A DNA stretch of 64,000 nucleotides from Bacteroidia bacterium (lineage in GTDB: Bacteria; Bacteroidota; Bacteroidia; J057), in the NCBI GenBank assembly GCA_033391075.1, contig JAWPMV010000001.1:2232001-2296000 (forward strand), in the 5' to 3' direction. Shown piece by piece: positions 7,744 through 16,761 of the stretch. The stretch's first letter is position 1; each line of letters starts with the position of its first letter. A program made the position numbers and the translations under genes. The notes under the pieces were generated by a model, which worked only from the letters and a program-made list of their open reading frames with translations, had not been told where the DNA came from and made no database searches.

Positions 7744-9129
7744 CTAATATGCATTCTCTTCGCCTCTTACTGCATTCCAAACGGTAAGGAAAATGATCTT
7801 TATATCTAATAGAATGCTCCAATTCTCAATGTACCATGTATCATATTCAACTCGCTTTTTCATCATGGACGGATCAGTAGTTTCTCCTCTGAATCCATTG
7901 ACCTGTGCATGACCGGTAATACCGGGCGTGATAAAGTGGCGGAACAAATACTTATTGATGATTTGAGAATATTCGTCTGTATGTTTCAACATATGTGGGC
8001 GAGGCCCAACTACTGACATATCTCCTGTCAGTACATTTATAAATTGTGGGAATTCGTCCAGGCTGGTCTTTCTGAGAAAAGCTCCAACTTTGGTGATTCG
8101 TTTATCTCCTTTGGTTGCCTGTACAGAATCTGAGTCCTTATTGACAGCCATTGTGCGGAATTTCCAGCACAAGAATTCTTTATTGTTCTTTCCGGACCTG
8201 AGTTGTTTAAAGAAGACCGGTCCGCTGGATTCCATTTTGATCAGTATAGCCACAATGGGCATCAGGATCGGAAATACAAACAGAATCACTCCCAAAGAAA
8301 AGGCCACATCAAAAGCTCGTTTCAATGACTGATTGAAAACGGTTCTCAAAGGTTCTTTCCGTAAAGAGAGGATAGGAATATGTCCAAAGAAATCCACATT
8401 GATCTGTTTCCTTTTGAGGACATTGAAATCCGTCACCATTCGGAAATAGATGAAATTATCATCCGCAAAATCCGATAGCTCCTCTATCATTTCTTCCGAA
8501 ATCAAAGGCAGAGACATATAGATCTCATTTATCTGCTCTCGCAAACAGAAACTCTTTATATCTTCTATTTCATCCCGCACCAATGCTTCCACTTCTTTCT
8601 GGCTGAGAGAGGGATCCAGATTGTTGAGGAATCTATAAACAGTTGTATTCTTTGAATTGAAGAAATTGTATAATTCGTTGATGGAAGGGTCATTTCCTAC
8701 AACGGCAATCTTGCGAATGGTGTAGGTCATGCTGTTGTAATAGCGGTAGGCTACTAAAAGCAAAGCCCTGAAACAAATGATTGCAGGAATACTGGTAAGA
8801 TAGGTGTAAGCCAAAAATTCCCGAGAAAGAATGTGGGACTTTGTGCCTACAATATAGGTCATAACAATGAAGACCTGCAGAAAGACAGTAGAAAATAAAC
8901 TTTGTAAAAAAGCATTAATGCTGAGAAGCTTTCTTGTCTCGTATGCATTTGTAAATAGAGAAGCCCCTACCCAAGCCAGAATAAAGGTGTAGAAGAAATA
9001 AATATAATCAGTGATGATAGGCTCGGTCAGATCACCCTTGAGGTAATAGGCAAGGCGACAAGAGAGATTGATGATTACAAACTCTGTTATCAATACAAAT
9101 ACCTTGAAGAAAAATCTATTGCTACCCAT
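7744..9129 (-). CDS. Undecaprenyl-phosphate glycosylphosphotransferase (WcaJ-like initiating enzyme)
   Basis: A 461-residue polyprenyl glycosylphosphotransferase that loads the first sugar phosphate onto undecaprenyl phosphate. The N-terminal half holds four hydrophobic membrane segments, then a CoA-binding-like/NAD-fold middle (KIAVVGNDPSINELYNFF). The C-terminal catalytic domain starts around residue 265 with KRAFDVAFSLGVIL and contains CWKFRTM, LRKTSLDEFPQF and VVGPRPHM, hallmarks of the bacterial sugar transferase family. It is the first gene of the minus-strand glycan operon and sets the primer sugar. The family is certain; the sugar (glucose, galactose or another) is not. Confidence 0.9.
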   Translation of the reverse strand: MGSNRFFFKVFVLITEFVIINLSCRLAYYLKGDLTEPIITDYIYFFYTFILAWVGASLFTNAYETRKLLSINAFLQSLFSTVFLQVFIVMTYIVGTKSHILSREFLAYTYLTSIPAIICFRALLLVAYRYYNSMTYTIRKIAVVGNDPSINELYNFFNSKNTTVYRFLNNLDPSLSQKEVEALVRDEIEDIKSFCLREQINEIYMSLPLISEEMIEELSDFADDNFIYFRMVTDFNVLKRKQINVDFFGHIPILSLRKEPLRTVFNQSLKRAFDVAFSLGVILFVFPILMPIVAILIKMESSGPVFFKQLRSGKNNKEFLCWKFRTMAVNKDSDSVQATKGDKRITKVGAFLRKTSLDEFPQFINVLTGDMSVVGPRPHMLKHTDEYSQIINKYLFRHFITPGITGHAQVNGFRGETTDPSMMKKRVEYDTWYIENWSILLDIKIIFLTVWNAVRGEENAY

Positions 9130-9465
9130 GTTTTTTTTATCCAGATAAATAAAGTCTGTTTTCTCCTATGTTTTGATGCAATAATTAGCCCAAAAGTTAC
9201 ATATGTTTTAACGGGAAAAATATTTATCACCTGGAAGGCTTACGCACATGTTTGCTTTGTTGTCAATTTGGTATCCGATTATCCCCAAGTAAAGCTTGAT
9301 GTTGGTTTGCTTGTGCAGACGAACTATTTAATATCCCGAATAGTCGAAACAAATATAGGACTTGCAATCACTAATAAATGAGGATTCAGACCAGTGGCTA
9401 TGAAACACTCTTGAAAGGTAATTTTCCCCGTATGAATAGGGCTTTGTTAAATTAAGTCAGAATCA
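9130..9465. other. Intergenic region between divergent operons
   Basis: No convincing gene is seen in these 336 bases. A TATATTTG box lies on the minus strand (plus-strand CAAATATA at 9350-9357) and matches the Bacteroidota -7 consensus. It could drive the glycan operon with a leader of about 210 nt, but no clear -33 element accompanies it. The A/T-rich stretch 9130-9250 would be the leader. Confidence 0.4.
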
Positions 9466-9498
9466 TTTGAAGAATTGGGCGAAAGTAAGCTATATTTG
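9466..9498 (+). promoter_or_regulatory. Bacteroidota-type promoter of nuoE-carA
   Basis: TTTG at 9466-9469 and a perfect TAnnTTTG box (TATATTTG) at 9491-9498 are separated by 21 bases, matching the -33/-7 consensus. Transcription would start near 9505, only a few bases before the ATG at 9509. This decides the start codon and implies a nearly leaderless message. Confidence 0.65.
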
Positions 9499-9508
9499 CA
9501 AGCAGATT

Positions 9509-10051
9509 ATGGACAAGAACGACTACATCTTCACGCAAGAGGAAATCGCTGAGATCCAGAAGCACGTGGCGAAGTATCCCGATAGAAAATCGGCGGTCAT
9601 GCCAGCCCTCTGGATCGCGCAGGAGAAGTTCGGATGGCTCTCCCTTGAAGCGATTAAACTGGTGGCTACTACAATTGACATTCCCTATGCCCATGTATAT
9701 GGAGTAGCTTCATTCTACACCATGTATTTCAAAAAGCCGGTTCCCAAACATCTGATAGAGGTTTGTACCTGTTTTTCCTGCCATGAAGTAGGAGGCCCTG
9801 AAATGCTGAGCTATGTGAAAGAGAAAATTGGAGCAGATGAAAAAGGCTTTGGCAAAGACGGGAAAATTTGGGCAAGAGCAGCTGAATGTCTGGGGGCTTG
9901 TGATACTGCGCCTATGTGCCAGGTAAGCAATAAGCACTATCGCCATCACCTCACTAAGGAAAAAGTTGATACATTAATTGCTCAACTTGAAAAAGACGAA
10001 AATCTTAGCTACGAAAAAATACCGTTAAACGATCAATCTATACTAGATTAA
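9509..10051 (+). CDS. nuoE: NADH-quinone oxidoreductase subunit E (24 kDa, 2Fe-2S)
   Basis: A 180-residue thioredoxin-fold 2Fe-2S subunit of respiratory complex I. The four cluster ligands are C86 and C91 (CTCFSC) and C127 and C131 (ECLGACDTAPMC). The start at 9509 is chosen because a -7 box ends eleven bases upstream; an in-frame ATG at 9467 lies inside the promoter. The usual partner nuoF and the rest of the complex are not in this window, since carA follows after only five bases. That separation from the nuo operon is notable. Confidence 0.9.
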   Translation: MDKNDYIFTQEEIAEIQKHVAKYPDRKSAVMPALWIAQEKFGWLSLEAIKLVATTIDIPYAHVYGVASFYTMYFKKPVPKHLIEVCTCFSCHEVGGPEMLSYVKEKIGADEKGFGKDGKIWARAAECLGACDTAPMCQVSNKHYRHHLTKEKVDTLIAQLEKDENLSYEKIPLNDQSILD

Positions 10052-10056
10052 TTTCT

Positions 10057-11178
10057 ATGAAGTATATCCAAAAAACACCAGCCTATCTCTTATTAGAAGA
10101 TGGGCTTTTTTTTGAAGGAACAGCCATCGGCAAAATTGGAACCACCACAGGAGAGATGTGTTTCAATACCAGTATGACAGGATACCAGGAGGTCTTTACA
10201 GATCCTTCTTATTATGGTCAAATCCTTATTGAAACTCATACCCATATTGGTAACTATGGCGTTCATGGATCTGAGTATGAAAGTAACTCAGCCAAAATTT
10301 CCGGTCTGATCGTGAGAAATTTTTCTCAAATTTTCTCCAGAAATGATGCAGTAGAATCTCTGCACTCTTTCCTGAATCATAATAATATTGTCGGCATCGG
10401 AAATATTGATACCCGTTTGCTGGTAACTCATATTCGGGATAAGGGAGCTATGAATGCCATCATTTCCTCAGAAGTTTCAGACCGCAAAGAGTTGACAAAA
10501 CTTCTCAAAAAATGTCCTCCCATGGAAGGTCTGGAACTGTCTTCGAAAGTAAGTACCGTTCAGCCCTACTTCCACGGAAGTCCCTCAGCCAAGTATAGAG
10601 TAGCTGTTTTGGACGTTGGGATCAAAACAAATATTCTTGACCACCTGGCAGCCAGAGACTGTTACCTCAAAGTCTTTCCTGCAAATGCCGATTTTGAGGA
10701 GCTGACCAGCTTTGATCCTCACGGATTCTTTATCTCGAACGGGCCTGGTGATCCTGCAGCTATGCCTTATGCTGTAGATACGGTAAAAAAGATCCTCGAT
10801 GCAGATCTGCCCCTCTTTGGGATTTGTTTGGGACATCAGATCATTTCCCTCGCATGTGGGGTGAGTACCTATAAAATGCACAATGGGCATAGAGGTGCCA
10901 ATCATCCGGTCAAAAACCTGATTACGGGTAAATGTGAAATTACCTCTCAAAATCATGGATTTTGTGTAGATGCAAAAGAGATTGAGAATTCACCTCTTCT
11001 GGTAATTACCCATAAAAACCTGAATGATGGTACCATAGAAGGTGTCCGAGTACGGAATAAGAAAGCCTTCTCTGTGCAATTTCACCCGGAAGCTTCACCC
11101 GGACCACACGATAGCCACTATCTCTTTGACGAATTTATCGAATTGATTGAGTCAGACAGAGTACAGACACTGGCCTGA
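10057..11178 (+). CDS. carA: Carbamoyl-phosphate synthase small subunit
   Basis: A 373-residue glutamine amidotransferase subunit that supplies ammonia to CarB for carbamoyl phosphate in arginine and pyrimidine synthesis. The N-terminal CPSase small domain (LLLEDGLFFEGTAIG, GEMCFNTSMTGYQEVFTDPSY) is followed by a class I amidotransferase domain with the nucleophile in FGICLGHQ near residue 257 and the catalytic His/Glu in VQFHPEASPGPHD near the C-terminus. The partner carB is absent here. The gene lies 5 bases after nuoE and probably shares its promoter. Confidence 0.95.
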   Translation: MKYIQKTPAYLLLEDGLFFEGTAIGKIGTTTGEMCFNTSMTGYQEVFTDPSYYGQILIETHTHIGNYGVHGSEYESNSAKISGLIVRNFSQIFSRNDAVESLHSFLNHNNIVGIGNIDTRLLVTHIRDKGAMNAIISSEVSDRKELTKLLKKCPPMEGLELSSKVSTVQPYFHGSPSAKYRVAVLDVGIKTNILDHLAARDCYLKVFPANADFEELTSFDPHGFFISNGPGDPAAMPYAVDTVKKILDADLPLFGICLGHQIISLACGVSTYKMHNGHRGANHPVKNLITGKCEITSQNHGFCVDAKEIENSPLLVITHKNLNDGTIEGVRVRNKKAFSVQFHPEASPGPHDSHYLFDEFIELIESDRVQTLA

Positions 11179-11233
11179 TCGTTATTTACTTCTTGATTTT
11201 TAGTTGCTTATTATTTTTTTAAAAAAATAAGCC

Positions 11234-11291
11234 TAGATTTGCCATTCTTTCAAAATTCATCCAAATAAAAATTGAATTCTGAAAGAATGGC
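11234..11291 (+). promoter_or_regulatory. Promoter box and 51-bp inverted repeat upstream of thrA
   Basis: A TAnnTTTG box (TAGATTTG) lies at 11234-11241. An inverted repeat begins at its last base: GCCATTCTTTC (11241-11251) pairs perfectly with GAAAGAATGGC (11281-11291), and after one mismatch six more pairs form inside, leaving a loop of about 12 bases. The right arm is not followed by a T-run, so it is not a typical terminator. The overlap with the promoter suggests an operator or a leader structure for thrA; which of these is not resolvable here. Confidence 0.5.
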
Positions 11292-11300
11292 CATTAATTT

Positions 11301-13769
11301 ATGCTCATGAAAATTTTAAAATTTGGGGGCTCATCTGTTGCAAGTGCAGAAAGAATAGACAATGTTGCCCGTATCATCCAGTCTTATGTCGCAAGAGGAG
11401 AGAAATTTGCCGTAGTAGTTTCTGCTATGGGTGGGATGACGGATTTGTTGATTGAAATGAGCGAGATTGCTGCTTCGGGCAGTATGGAGTACAAAGAGAA
11501 ACTCGAGTATTTCTCCGGAAAACATAGAGAAGTTGTAAATAATCTGATCAAAGATTATAAAGGCTATGAGGCCATTCTGCAAGAGATTATAGAAGGACAG
11601 CTTGAGCTGGGTAATTTGCTCTACGGTCTTTATCTGACCCGAGATTTGACCCCTCGTACACTTGATTATATTCAGAGTTTTGGAGAAAGGTCATGTGCAT
11701 TTATGCTCAGTGAGGTGCTGAATAGCTATGGCACTGCTGCTAAGTTCGTAAATGCCCGATTGCTGGTAAAAACAGATCATAACTATGGGGCTGCGAAAGT
11801 TTCTTTCCCTGAAACTACTCGTAATATTCAACAGCATTTTGTTGATAATCCCAACAAAGTGTCCATTATTACCGGCTTTATTGCTTCTACAGAAGATGGG
11901 ATAACTACTACTTTGGGGCGAGGCGGATCTGATTATACAGCTGCGATATTTGGTTCGGCTGTAGATGCGGAGGAAATCCAGATTTGGACAGATGTGGATG
12001 GCGTCCTTACGGCTGATCCCCGTAAGGTGTCTCAGGCTTTTCCTGTGGCAACTATGAGTTATGAGGAAGCTCTGGAAATGTCCCATTTTGGGGCCAAAGT
12101 CATTTATCCTCCGACTATCCTTCCTGCTTTAGAAAAAAGAATTCCGATTCGAATCAAAAATAGTTTTAATCCGGATGCGGATGGAACCCTGATTAGCAAT
12201 AATCCTGATCCATATGAGACCACAGTTAAAGGAATCACTTCTATAAGTGATATTTCCTTGCTGACTCTGGAAGGAGGAGGAATATTTAGTGCCTCTGCTA
12301 TGGCTGCCAGACTATTCAATGTCCTGGCTATTAATAAAATCAACTCTATCCTGATTACGCAGGGCTCTTCTCAACATTCTATTTCATTCGCCATAAAACC
12401 GGGGAAGAAAGTCCTGGCAAAAAAGGTGATAGAAAAGGAATTTGAACTTGAGATTGCGGCTAAACTGGTTAAGCCGGTTCGCATAGTAGATGATTTGGCG
12501 GTTATCGCAGCGATAGGAGATAATATGAAATCCCGTCCGGGAATTTCAGGCAAGCTCTTCCAGGCTTTGGGTAAAAATGGAATCAATGTGATCGTAACGG
12601 CTCAGGGATCCTCTGAACGGAACATCTCTGTGGTTATTAAAAAGGAAGATGAGGCCAAAGCTCTGGTGGCAGTTCATGACGTATTCTTCCTCTCAAAATT
12701 TTACACCCTCAATCTCTTTTTTGTCGGTGTAGGTTTGATTGGGGGAGAACTTATCTCACAGATCAAGCAACAAGCAGCCTACCTAAGAGAACATCTTTAT
12801 GTAGAGGTTAGAATCGTAGGAATGGCCAATACCAAGCGGATGCTCTTTAATCCAGCTGGAATCTCTCTGGATAATTGGGAAGAGGAGCTGCATGCATCTG
12901 AAACGGTCTCAAATCTGAGAAACTTTGTGGACAGGATGAAGGAGATGAACCTGGCCAATAGTGTTTTTGTGGATAATACTGCCCTGGACGACATCAGACT
13001 CGTTTATCCGGAAATCCTCGCATCTTCTATCTCAATCTCTACGCCTAATAAGGTGGCTGTTTCAAGTTCTTACGAATCTTACCAGCAATTGAAGAAGATT
13101 GCGGACGAACATAGTGTGAAATTCTTTTATGAAGCTAATGTAGGAGCAGGACTACCCGTATTGACTACGCTTACAGACCTTATCAATAGCGGAGATAGAA
13201 TTCTGAAAATCGAAGGGGTTCTCAGTGGCTCTCTATCCTTCATTTTCAATTCATTCAATGGCGAAAGACCCTTTAGCGATATTGTTAAGGAAGCAGGGGA
13301 AAGAGGCTATACTGAGCCTGATCCGCGTATAGATTTGAGTGGAAAGGATGTTGCAAGGAAATTGTTGATCCTTGCCAGAGAATCAGGCTTTAAAATGGAG
13401 TTTGATGACATTGAGGTAGAAAATATTCTCCCTCAGGCTTGCCTGGATGCAAAGGATGTTGATGCCTTTATGGTAGAACTGGAAAAAGCCAATGATCATT
13501 TCGCAGCCATACAAAAAGCTGCGGCCGATGAAGGCAAGGTGCTGAGATTTATAGCTACCCTTGAAAATGGGAAGGCCTTTATTTCTCTGCAAAGTATGGA
13601 CGAAAGCAATCCTTTCTACAACCTTTCCGGCAGTGATAATATGATAGTCTTTACCACCCAACGCTACAAAGACAGACCCCTTGTGATCAAAGGGCCAGGA
13701 GCTGGAGCCGAAGTTACAGCTGCAGGTGTCTTTGCAGAGATTTTACGGGTAGGATACTATCTTTCCTAA
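11301..13769 (+). CDS. thrA: Bifunctional aspartokinase / homoserine dehydrogenase
   Basis: An 822-residue fusion enzyme catalysing the first and third steps of the aspartate pathway towards threonine, methionine and isoleucine. The aspartokinase domain starts MKILKFGGSSVASAERI and has GRGGSDYTAA; two ACT-type regulatory repeats follow (around residues 320-460, including GKNGINVIVTAQGSSERN). The homoserine dehydrogenase domain begins near residue 465 with LFFVGVGLIGGELI and contains the catalytic segment YTEPDPRIDLSGKDVARK. Two start candidates exist (11301 and 11307, MLMK). thrB and thrC are not adjacent. Feedback by threonine through the ACT region is expected from the family. Confidence 0.95.
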   Translation: MLMKILKFGGSSVASAERIDNVARIIQSYVARGEKFAVVVSAMGGMTDLLIEMSEIAASGSMEYKEKLEYFSGKHREVVNNLIKDYKGYEAILQEIIEGQLELGNLLYGLYLTRDLTPRTLDYIQSFGERSCAFMLSEVLNSYGTAAKFVNARLLVKTDHNYGAAKVSFPETTRNIQQHFVDNPNKVSIITGFIASTEDGITTTLGRGGSDYTAAIFGSAVDAEEIQIWTDVDGVLTADPRKVSQAFPVATMSYEEALEMSHFGAKVIYPPTILPALEKRIPIRIKNSFNPDADGTLISNNPDPYETTVKGITSISDISLLTLEGGGIFSASAMAARLFNVLAINKINSILITQGSSQHSISFAIKPGKKVLAKKVIEKEFELEIAAKLVKPVRIVDDLAVIAAIGDNMKSRPGISGKLFQALGKNGINVIVTAQGSSERNISVVIKKEDEAKALVAVHDVFFLSKFYTLNLFFVGVGLIGGELISQIKQQAAYLREHLYVEVRIVGMANTKRMLFNPAGISLDNWEEELHASETVSNLRNFVDRMKEMNLANSVFVDNTALDDIRLVYPEILASSISISTPNKVAVSSSYESYQQLKKIADEHSVKFFYEANVGAGLPVLTTLTDLINSGDRILKIEGVLSGSLSFIFNSFNGERPFSDIVKEAGERGYTEPDPRIDLSGKDVARKLLILARESGFKMEFDDIEVENILPQACLDAKDVDAFMVELEKANDHFAAIQKAAADEGKVLRFIATLENGKAFISLQSMDESNPFYNLSGSDNMIVFTTQRYKDRPLVIKGPGAGAEVTAAGVFAEILRVGYYLS

Positions 13770-14257
13770 TTCCCAAAGCATTCGGGACTGAGGTAAAATA
13801 AAATATCATCCAATTGCTGATCCGAGAACCCTGGAAAAGCATTCATAGCAGCTTTATTATTGGCTTCCCATAAGGCGATGGCCCGGGGATCTTTATCATC
13901 AAAGATCATTCGTGGGCTATTGCTGATCCAGCGTTTTAACCAGTCTTTATCGGAAGCATTGTATTTACCACATAAATCTCCAAGCTTTGGGCCAATAGAC
14001 TGTCTATTGAGCGTATGACAAGTGGTACAATTGCTTTCAAAAATCTGCTTTCCGTTTCTCCAGGAGATAGCAAGTTGCTCATCTTCGAATACAATTCCAC
14101 TTCCACCTTTTTCGGGCGAAGTGGCATGCTGTGAAGTTTCCTGAGGTGCAGAGATTTGATTTAGGAGTTCATCTTTAAGGAGGGTAAATCCTGTAAGACA
14201 AAGAATGAGAATAATGGCCTGCAGGCCGAATAACAAGGGGAGTATATAATTCTTCAT
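13766..14257 (-). CDS. Membrane-anchored single-heme cytochrome c
   Basis: A 163-residue c-type cytochrome. An N-terminal hydrophobic segment (ILPLLFGLQAIILILCLTGF) acts as a signal anchor, so the domain faces the periplasm. The heme motif is CTTCH in IFESNCTTCHTLN, about residue 78, and the likely axial methionine is in AAMNAFPGFSDQQ towards the C-terminus. The conserved IGPKLGDL after the heme site fits the family. It converges on thrA, and the two stop regions overlap by four bases. The redox partner is unknown. Confidence 0.87.
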   Translation of the reverse strand: MKNYILPLLFGLQAIILILCLTGFTLLKDELLNQISAPQETSQHATSPEKGGSGIVFEDEQLAISWRNGKQIFESNCTTCHTLNRQSIGPKLGDLCGKYNASDKDWLKRWISNSPRMIFDDKDPRAIALWEANNKAAMNAFPGFSDQQLDDILFYLSPECFGN

Positions 14258-14428
14258 GGTTTTAGATTGAAGTACATTTTATATACGTATTTATCCGCCT
14301 ACCGTTAACCAAAAAAATCAAAATCTGCCTGCATTTATTGTCCTTTTCTCAAGCCCATTCCTTCGGAAAATCCCTATATTTAAAAGAAGCATATTTTTCG
14401 ACTAACACTACTAAAACCCAAGCCTTAC

Positions 14429-15790
14429 ATGAAAAACCGAAAAATCACCTTGAGTGAAAAGGAGATCCCGGACAAATGGTACAACATCATTGCCGACATG
14501 CCCAACAAACCTCTCCCGCCCTTACATCCCGGAACCAAAGAACCCATCGGTCCGGATGCATTGGCGCCCCTTTTTCCTATGGAGCTTATCAAACAGGAAG
14601 TAACAGCTGAAAAATGGGTGGATATCCCGGATGAGGTGAGAAATATTTACTCAATGTGGCGTCCAACTCCTTTGTATCGAGCCTACAATCTTGAAAAGGT
14701 TCTGGATACACCTGCCAAGATCTACTACAAATATGAAGGAGTAAGTCCTTCCGGTTCTCACAAACCCAATACGGCTGTTCCTCAGGCTTACTATAATAAG
14801 CAGGAAGGGATCAAGCGTATTACCACAGAAACCGGAGCCGGACAGTGGGGGAGTGCCCTCGCTTTTGCCTGCAACATCTTTGATATGGAATGTGAGGTAT
14901 ATATGGTAAAGCTTTCCTACCATCACAAACCCTATCGAAAGATCATGATGAATACCTGGGGCGCCAAAGTCTTCCCTTCGCCTTCAGAAGCAACAGAAGC
15001 AGGGCGTAAGGTCCTGGCCGCAGATCCGAATACAACAGGTTCTTTAGGAATAGCGATATCTGAGGCAGTGGAAAGAGCAGCCTCTAATGAGGACACCAAA
15101 TACGCTTTGGGCAGTGTGTTGAACCATGTAAAACTGCATCAAACGATTATCGGGCAAGAAGCTGTCAAGCAAATGGAAAAAGCCGGAGATATGCCGGACA
15201 TTGTGATTGCTCCCTTTGGTGGAGGCTCCAATTTTGCAGGCCTGGCCTTTCCCTTCCTGCGTTTAAACCTGGAAGGGGGACACAACATCCGCTGCATAGC
15301 CAGCGAACCTACTTCCTGTCCCAAGTTGACAAGAGGGGTTTTCCGCTACGACTTTGGTGATACGGTGGGCATGACTCCTCTATTGCCCATGTACACCCTG
15401 GGACATAATTTCGTGCCTGCACCTATACATGCAGGAGGATTGCGCTACCATGGAGCAGGAGTGATCGTAAGTCAATTGTTGAAAGACAAATTGATTGAGG
15501 CTGTGGCTCATGATAATATTGAGGTATTTGAAGCTGGGGTAACCTTCGCCAAAGCTGAAGGAATAGTAGCAGCACCTGAAGCCACTCATGGTATTGCTAC
15601 TGCAATAGCTGAAGCGAAGAAGTGTAAAGAGGAAGGAGTTTCCCGAACGATCTTATTCAACCTTTGTGGACATGGCAATTTTGACATGAAAGCCTATGAG
15701 GATTATTTTGCTGGAAAGATTGTGAGGCATGAATTGACCACTGAAGATATTGAAAGATCATTAGCTGAGTTGGATACCCCAACGATTTAG
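14429..15790 (+). CDS. trpB: TrpB2-type tryptophan synthase beta-like PLP enzyme
   Basis: A 453-residue pyridoxal-phosphate enzyme of the TrpB2 subfamily, longer than classical TrpB. The Schiff-base lysine is K112 in PSGSHKPNT, ETGAGQWGSALAFA is the substrate-binding stretch and FGGGSNFAGLAF is the glycine-rich phosphate loop. The N-terminal extension and the MWRPTPLYRA segment are typical of TrpB2, which makes tryptophan from indole and serine, often without TrpA. No other trp genes are nearby, so the enzyme may salvage indole. A strong terminator follows directly. Confidence 0.92.
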   Translation: MKNRKITLSEKEIPDKWYNIIADMPNKPLPPLHPGTKEPIGPDALAPLFPMELIKQEVTAEKWVDIPDEVRNIYSMWRPTPLYRAYNLEKVLDTPAKIYYKYEGVSPSGSHKPNTAVPQAYYNKQEGIKRITTETGAGQWGSALAFACNIFDMECEVYMVKLSYHHKPYRKIMMNTWGAKVFPSPSEATEAGRKVLAADPNTTGSLGIAISEAVERAASNEDTKYALGSVLNHVKLHQTIIGQEAVKQMEKAGDMPDIVIAPFGGGSNFAGLAFPFLRLNLEGGHNIRCIASEPTSCPKLTRGVFRYDFGDTVGMTPLLPMYTLGHNFVPAPIHAGGLRYHGAGVIVSQLLKDKLIEAVAHDNIEVFEAGVTFAKAEGIVAAPEATHGIATAIAEAKKCKEEGVSRTILFNLCGHGNFDMKAYEDYFAGKIVRHELTTEDIERSLAELDTPTI

Positions 15791-15792
15791 AT

Positions 15793-15826
15793 AAAAAAGG
15801 CGATGAGGGAATCATCGCCTTTTTTT
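15793..15826 (+). terminator. Rho-independent terminator of trpB
   Basis: A-tract, GGCGATGA / TCATCGCC stem (15799-15806 with 15812-15819), 5-base loop, then seven T. It starts two bases after the trpB stop. Confidence 0.9.
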
Positions 15827-15861
15827 AAGATATATTTTGATTTATGTTGTTTTAGCGCAGC

Positions 15862-15977
15862 TGTCACCCTAACCAGCGTGGAAGGGTCCCAATCTCTTGA
15901 CTATAAATCGTCAATTTCACCTTCAACTACTTGTTTTTGACTCATCTTTGAGTTCCCTCGAGGGTGCTAAGGATGAC
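15862..15977. repeat. Degenerate TGTCA...TGACA palindromic element
   Basis: The left end TGTCACCCTAACCAGC (from 15862) and right end GGTGCTAAGGATGACA (ending 15977) are imperfect inverted repeats. The ends resemble the TGTCATTGCGAG / CAATGACA ends of the units around the GIY-YIG gene at 25 kb, so this seems a worn relative. It fills most of the gap between trpB and the 3' end of mqnA. Confidence 0.45.
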
Positions 15978-15984
15978 AAAGTTA

Positions 15985-16758
15985 TTACACTAACTGCAAT
16001 TCCGGCTGAGGCAAATCCAACAATAACTGGTAGTACAAATCCAAAGCCTTGTGCTTGCCAGCATCGAATTGAAAATCGATGTAGTGCGAGAGATACTTAT
16101 GCGCAAATTCAGGATCCAATTTATATTCAGGAGCCCATTTGGCTGCACTCCTGGGAGCTTGTTCCACTCCAAAACGCATGGCATCATTCAATTGACGAAG
16201 TTGCTCTGAAGTAAAAGCTTCTGGCAGATAGGCCCAAACAGCAAAGGCAAAGGGCAGGCCCGTCATGTCTTTCCAGGCCTGAGCCAAATCATAGGCATAG
16301 GCATATTGATCTTTGATCCGAATAGCTTTGTCTCCAATCACTACACCACCGGCACTTCCTTTGATTTTATCAAAGTGCTTGAATTCAGGCTTATGATACT
16401 TGACCTCTTTCTTCCAATGATGCTTCATCAAGATTTGCAAAAGCCCATTGGAACTACGGGAATGTCTGTCAAGGTAAATCGTATCCAATTCCTCCAAAGG
16501 TTTCTGAGAGAAAAGAAATACGGAAGCAACTTCTCCATCTGCACCTATACAATAGTTGGGCATGATGGATATATTTTTGAATTGAGCCAGAGCACCTACC
16601 GGAAGCAAAGCCATTTGGCATTTGCCCTGATGCAGATGTGTGGCGCAATCTACCGGGGGAAGTAAATGAAAACGTATCTCACGATCCTTTATACAGGCTT
16701 CAAAGCCATCCATAAAGGGACGAGTATTAATATAAGAAACCAATGCAATATCTATCAT
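15985..16758 (-). CDS. mqnA: Chorismate dehydratase (futalosine pathway)
   Basis: A 257-residue periplasmic-binding-fold enzyme. MqnA dehydrates chorismate to 3-[(1-carboxyvinyl)oxy]benzoate, the entry step of the futalosine route to menaquinone. Family features include the opening DIALVSYINTRPFMDG, QMALLPVGALAQ, YCIGADGEVASVFLFS, LDRHSRSSNGLLQ and GVVIGDKAI. It is the last gene of a five-gene minus-strand operon that begins with mqnE, which strengthens the call. mqnB, mqnC and mqnD are not in the window. Confidence 0.92.
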   Translation of the reverse strand: MIDIALVSYINTRPFMDGFEACIKDREIRFHLLPPVDCATHLHQGKCQMALLPVGALAQFKNISIMPNYCIGADGEVASVFLFSQKPLEELDTIYLDRHSRSSNGLLQILMKHHWKKEVKYHKPEFKHFDKIKGSAGGVVIGDKAIRIKDQYAYAYDLAQAWKDMTGLPFAFAVWAYLPEAFTSEQLRQLNDAMRFGVEQAPRSAAKWAPEYKLDPEFAHKYLSHYIDFQFDAGKHKALDLYYQLLLDLPQPELQLV

Positions 16759-16761
16759 ATA

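Noticed and set aside
15897-16214. Plus-strand open frame across the trpB-mqnA gap
   Set aside because: It runs antisense into mqnA and through a palindromic repeat remnant, with no family features.
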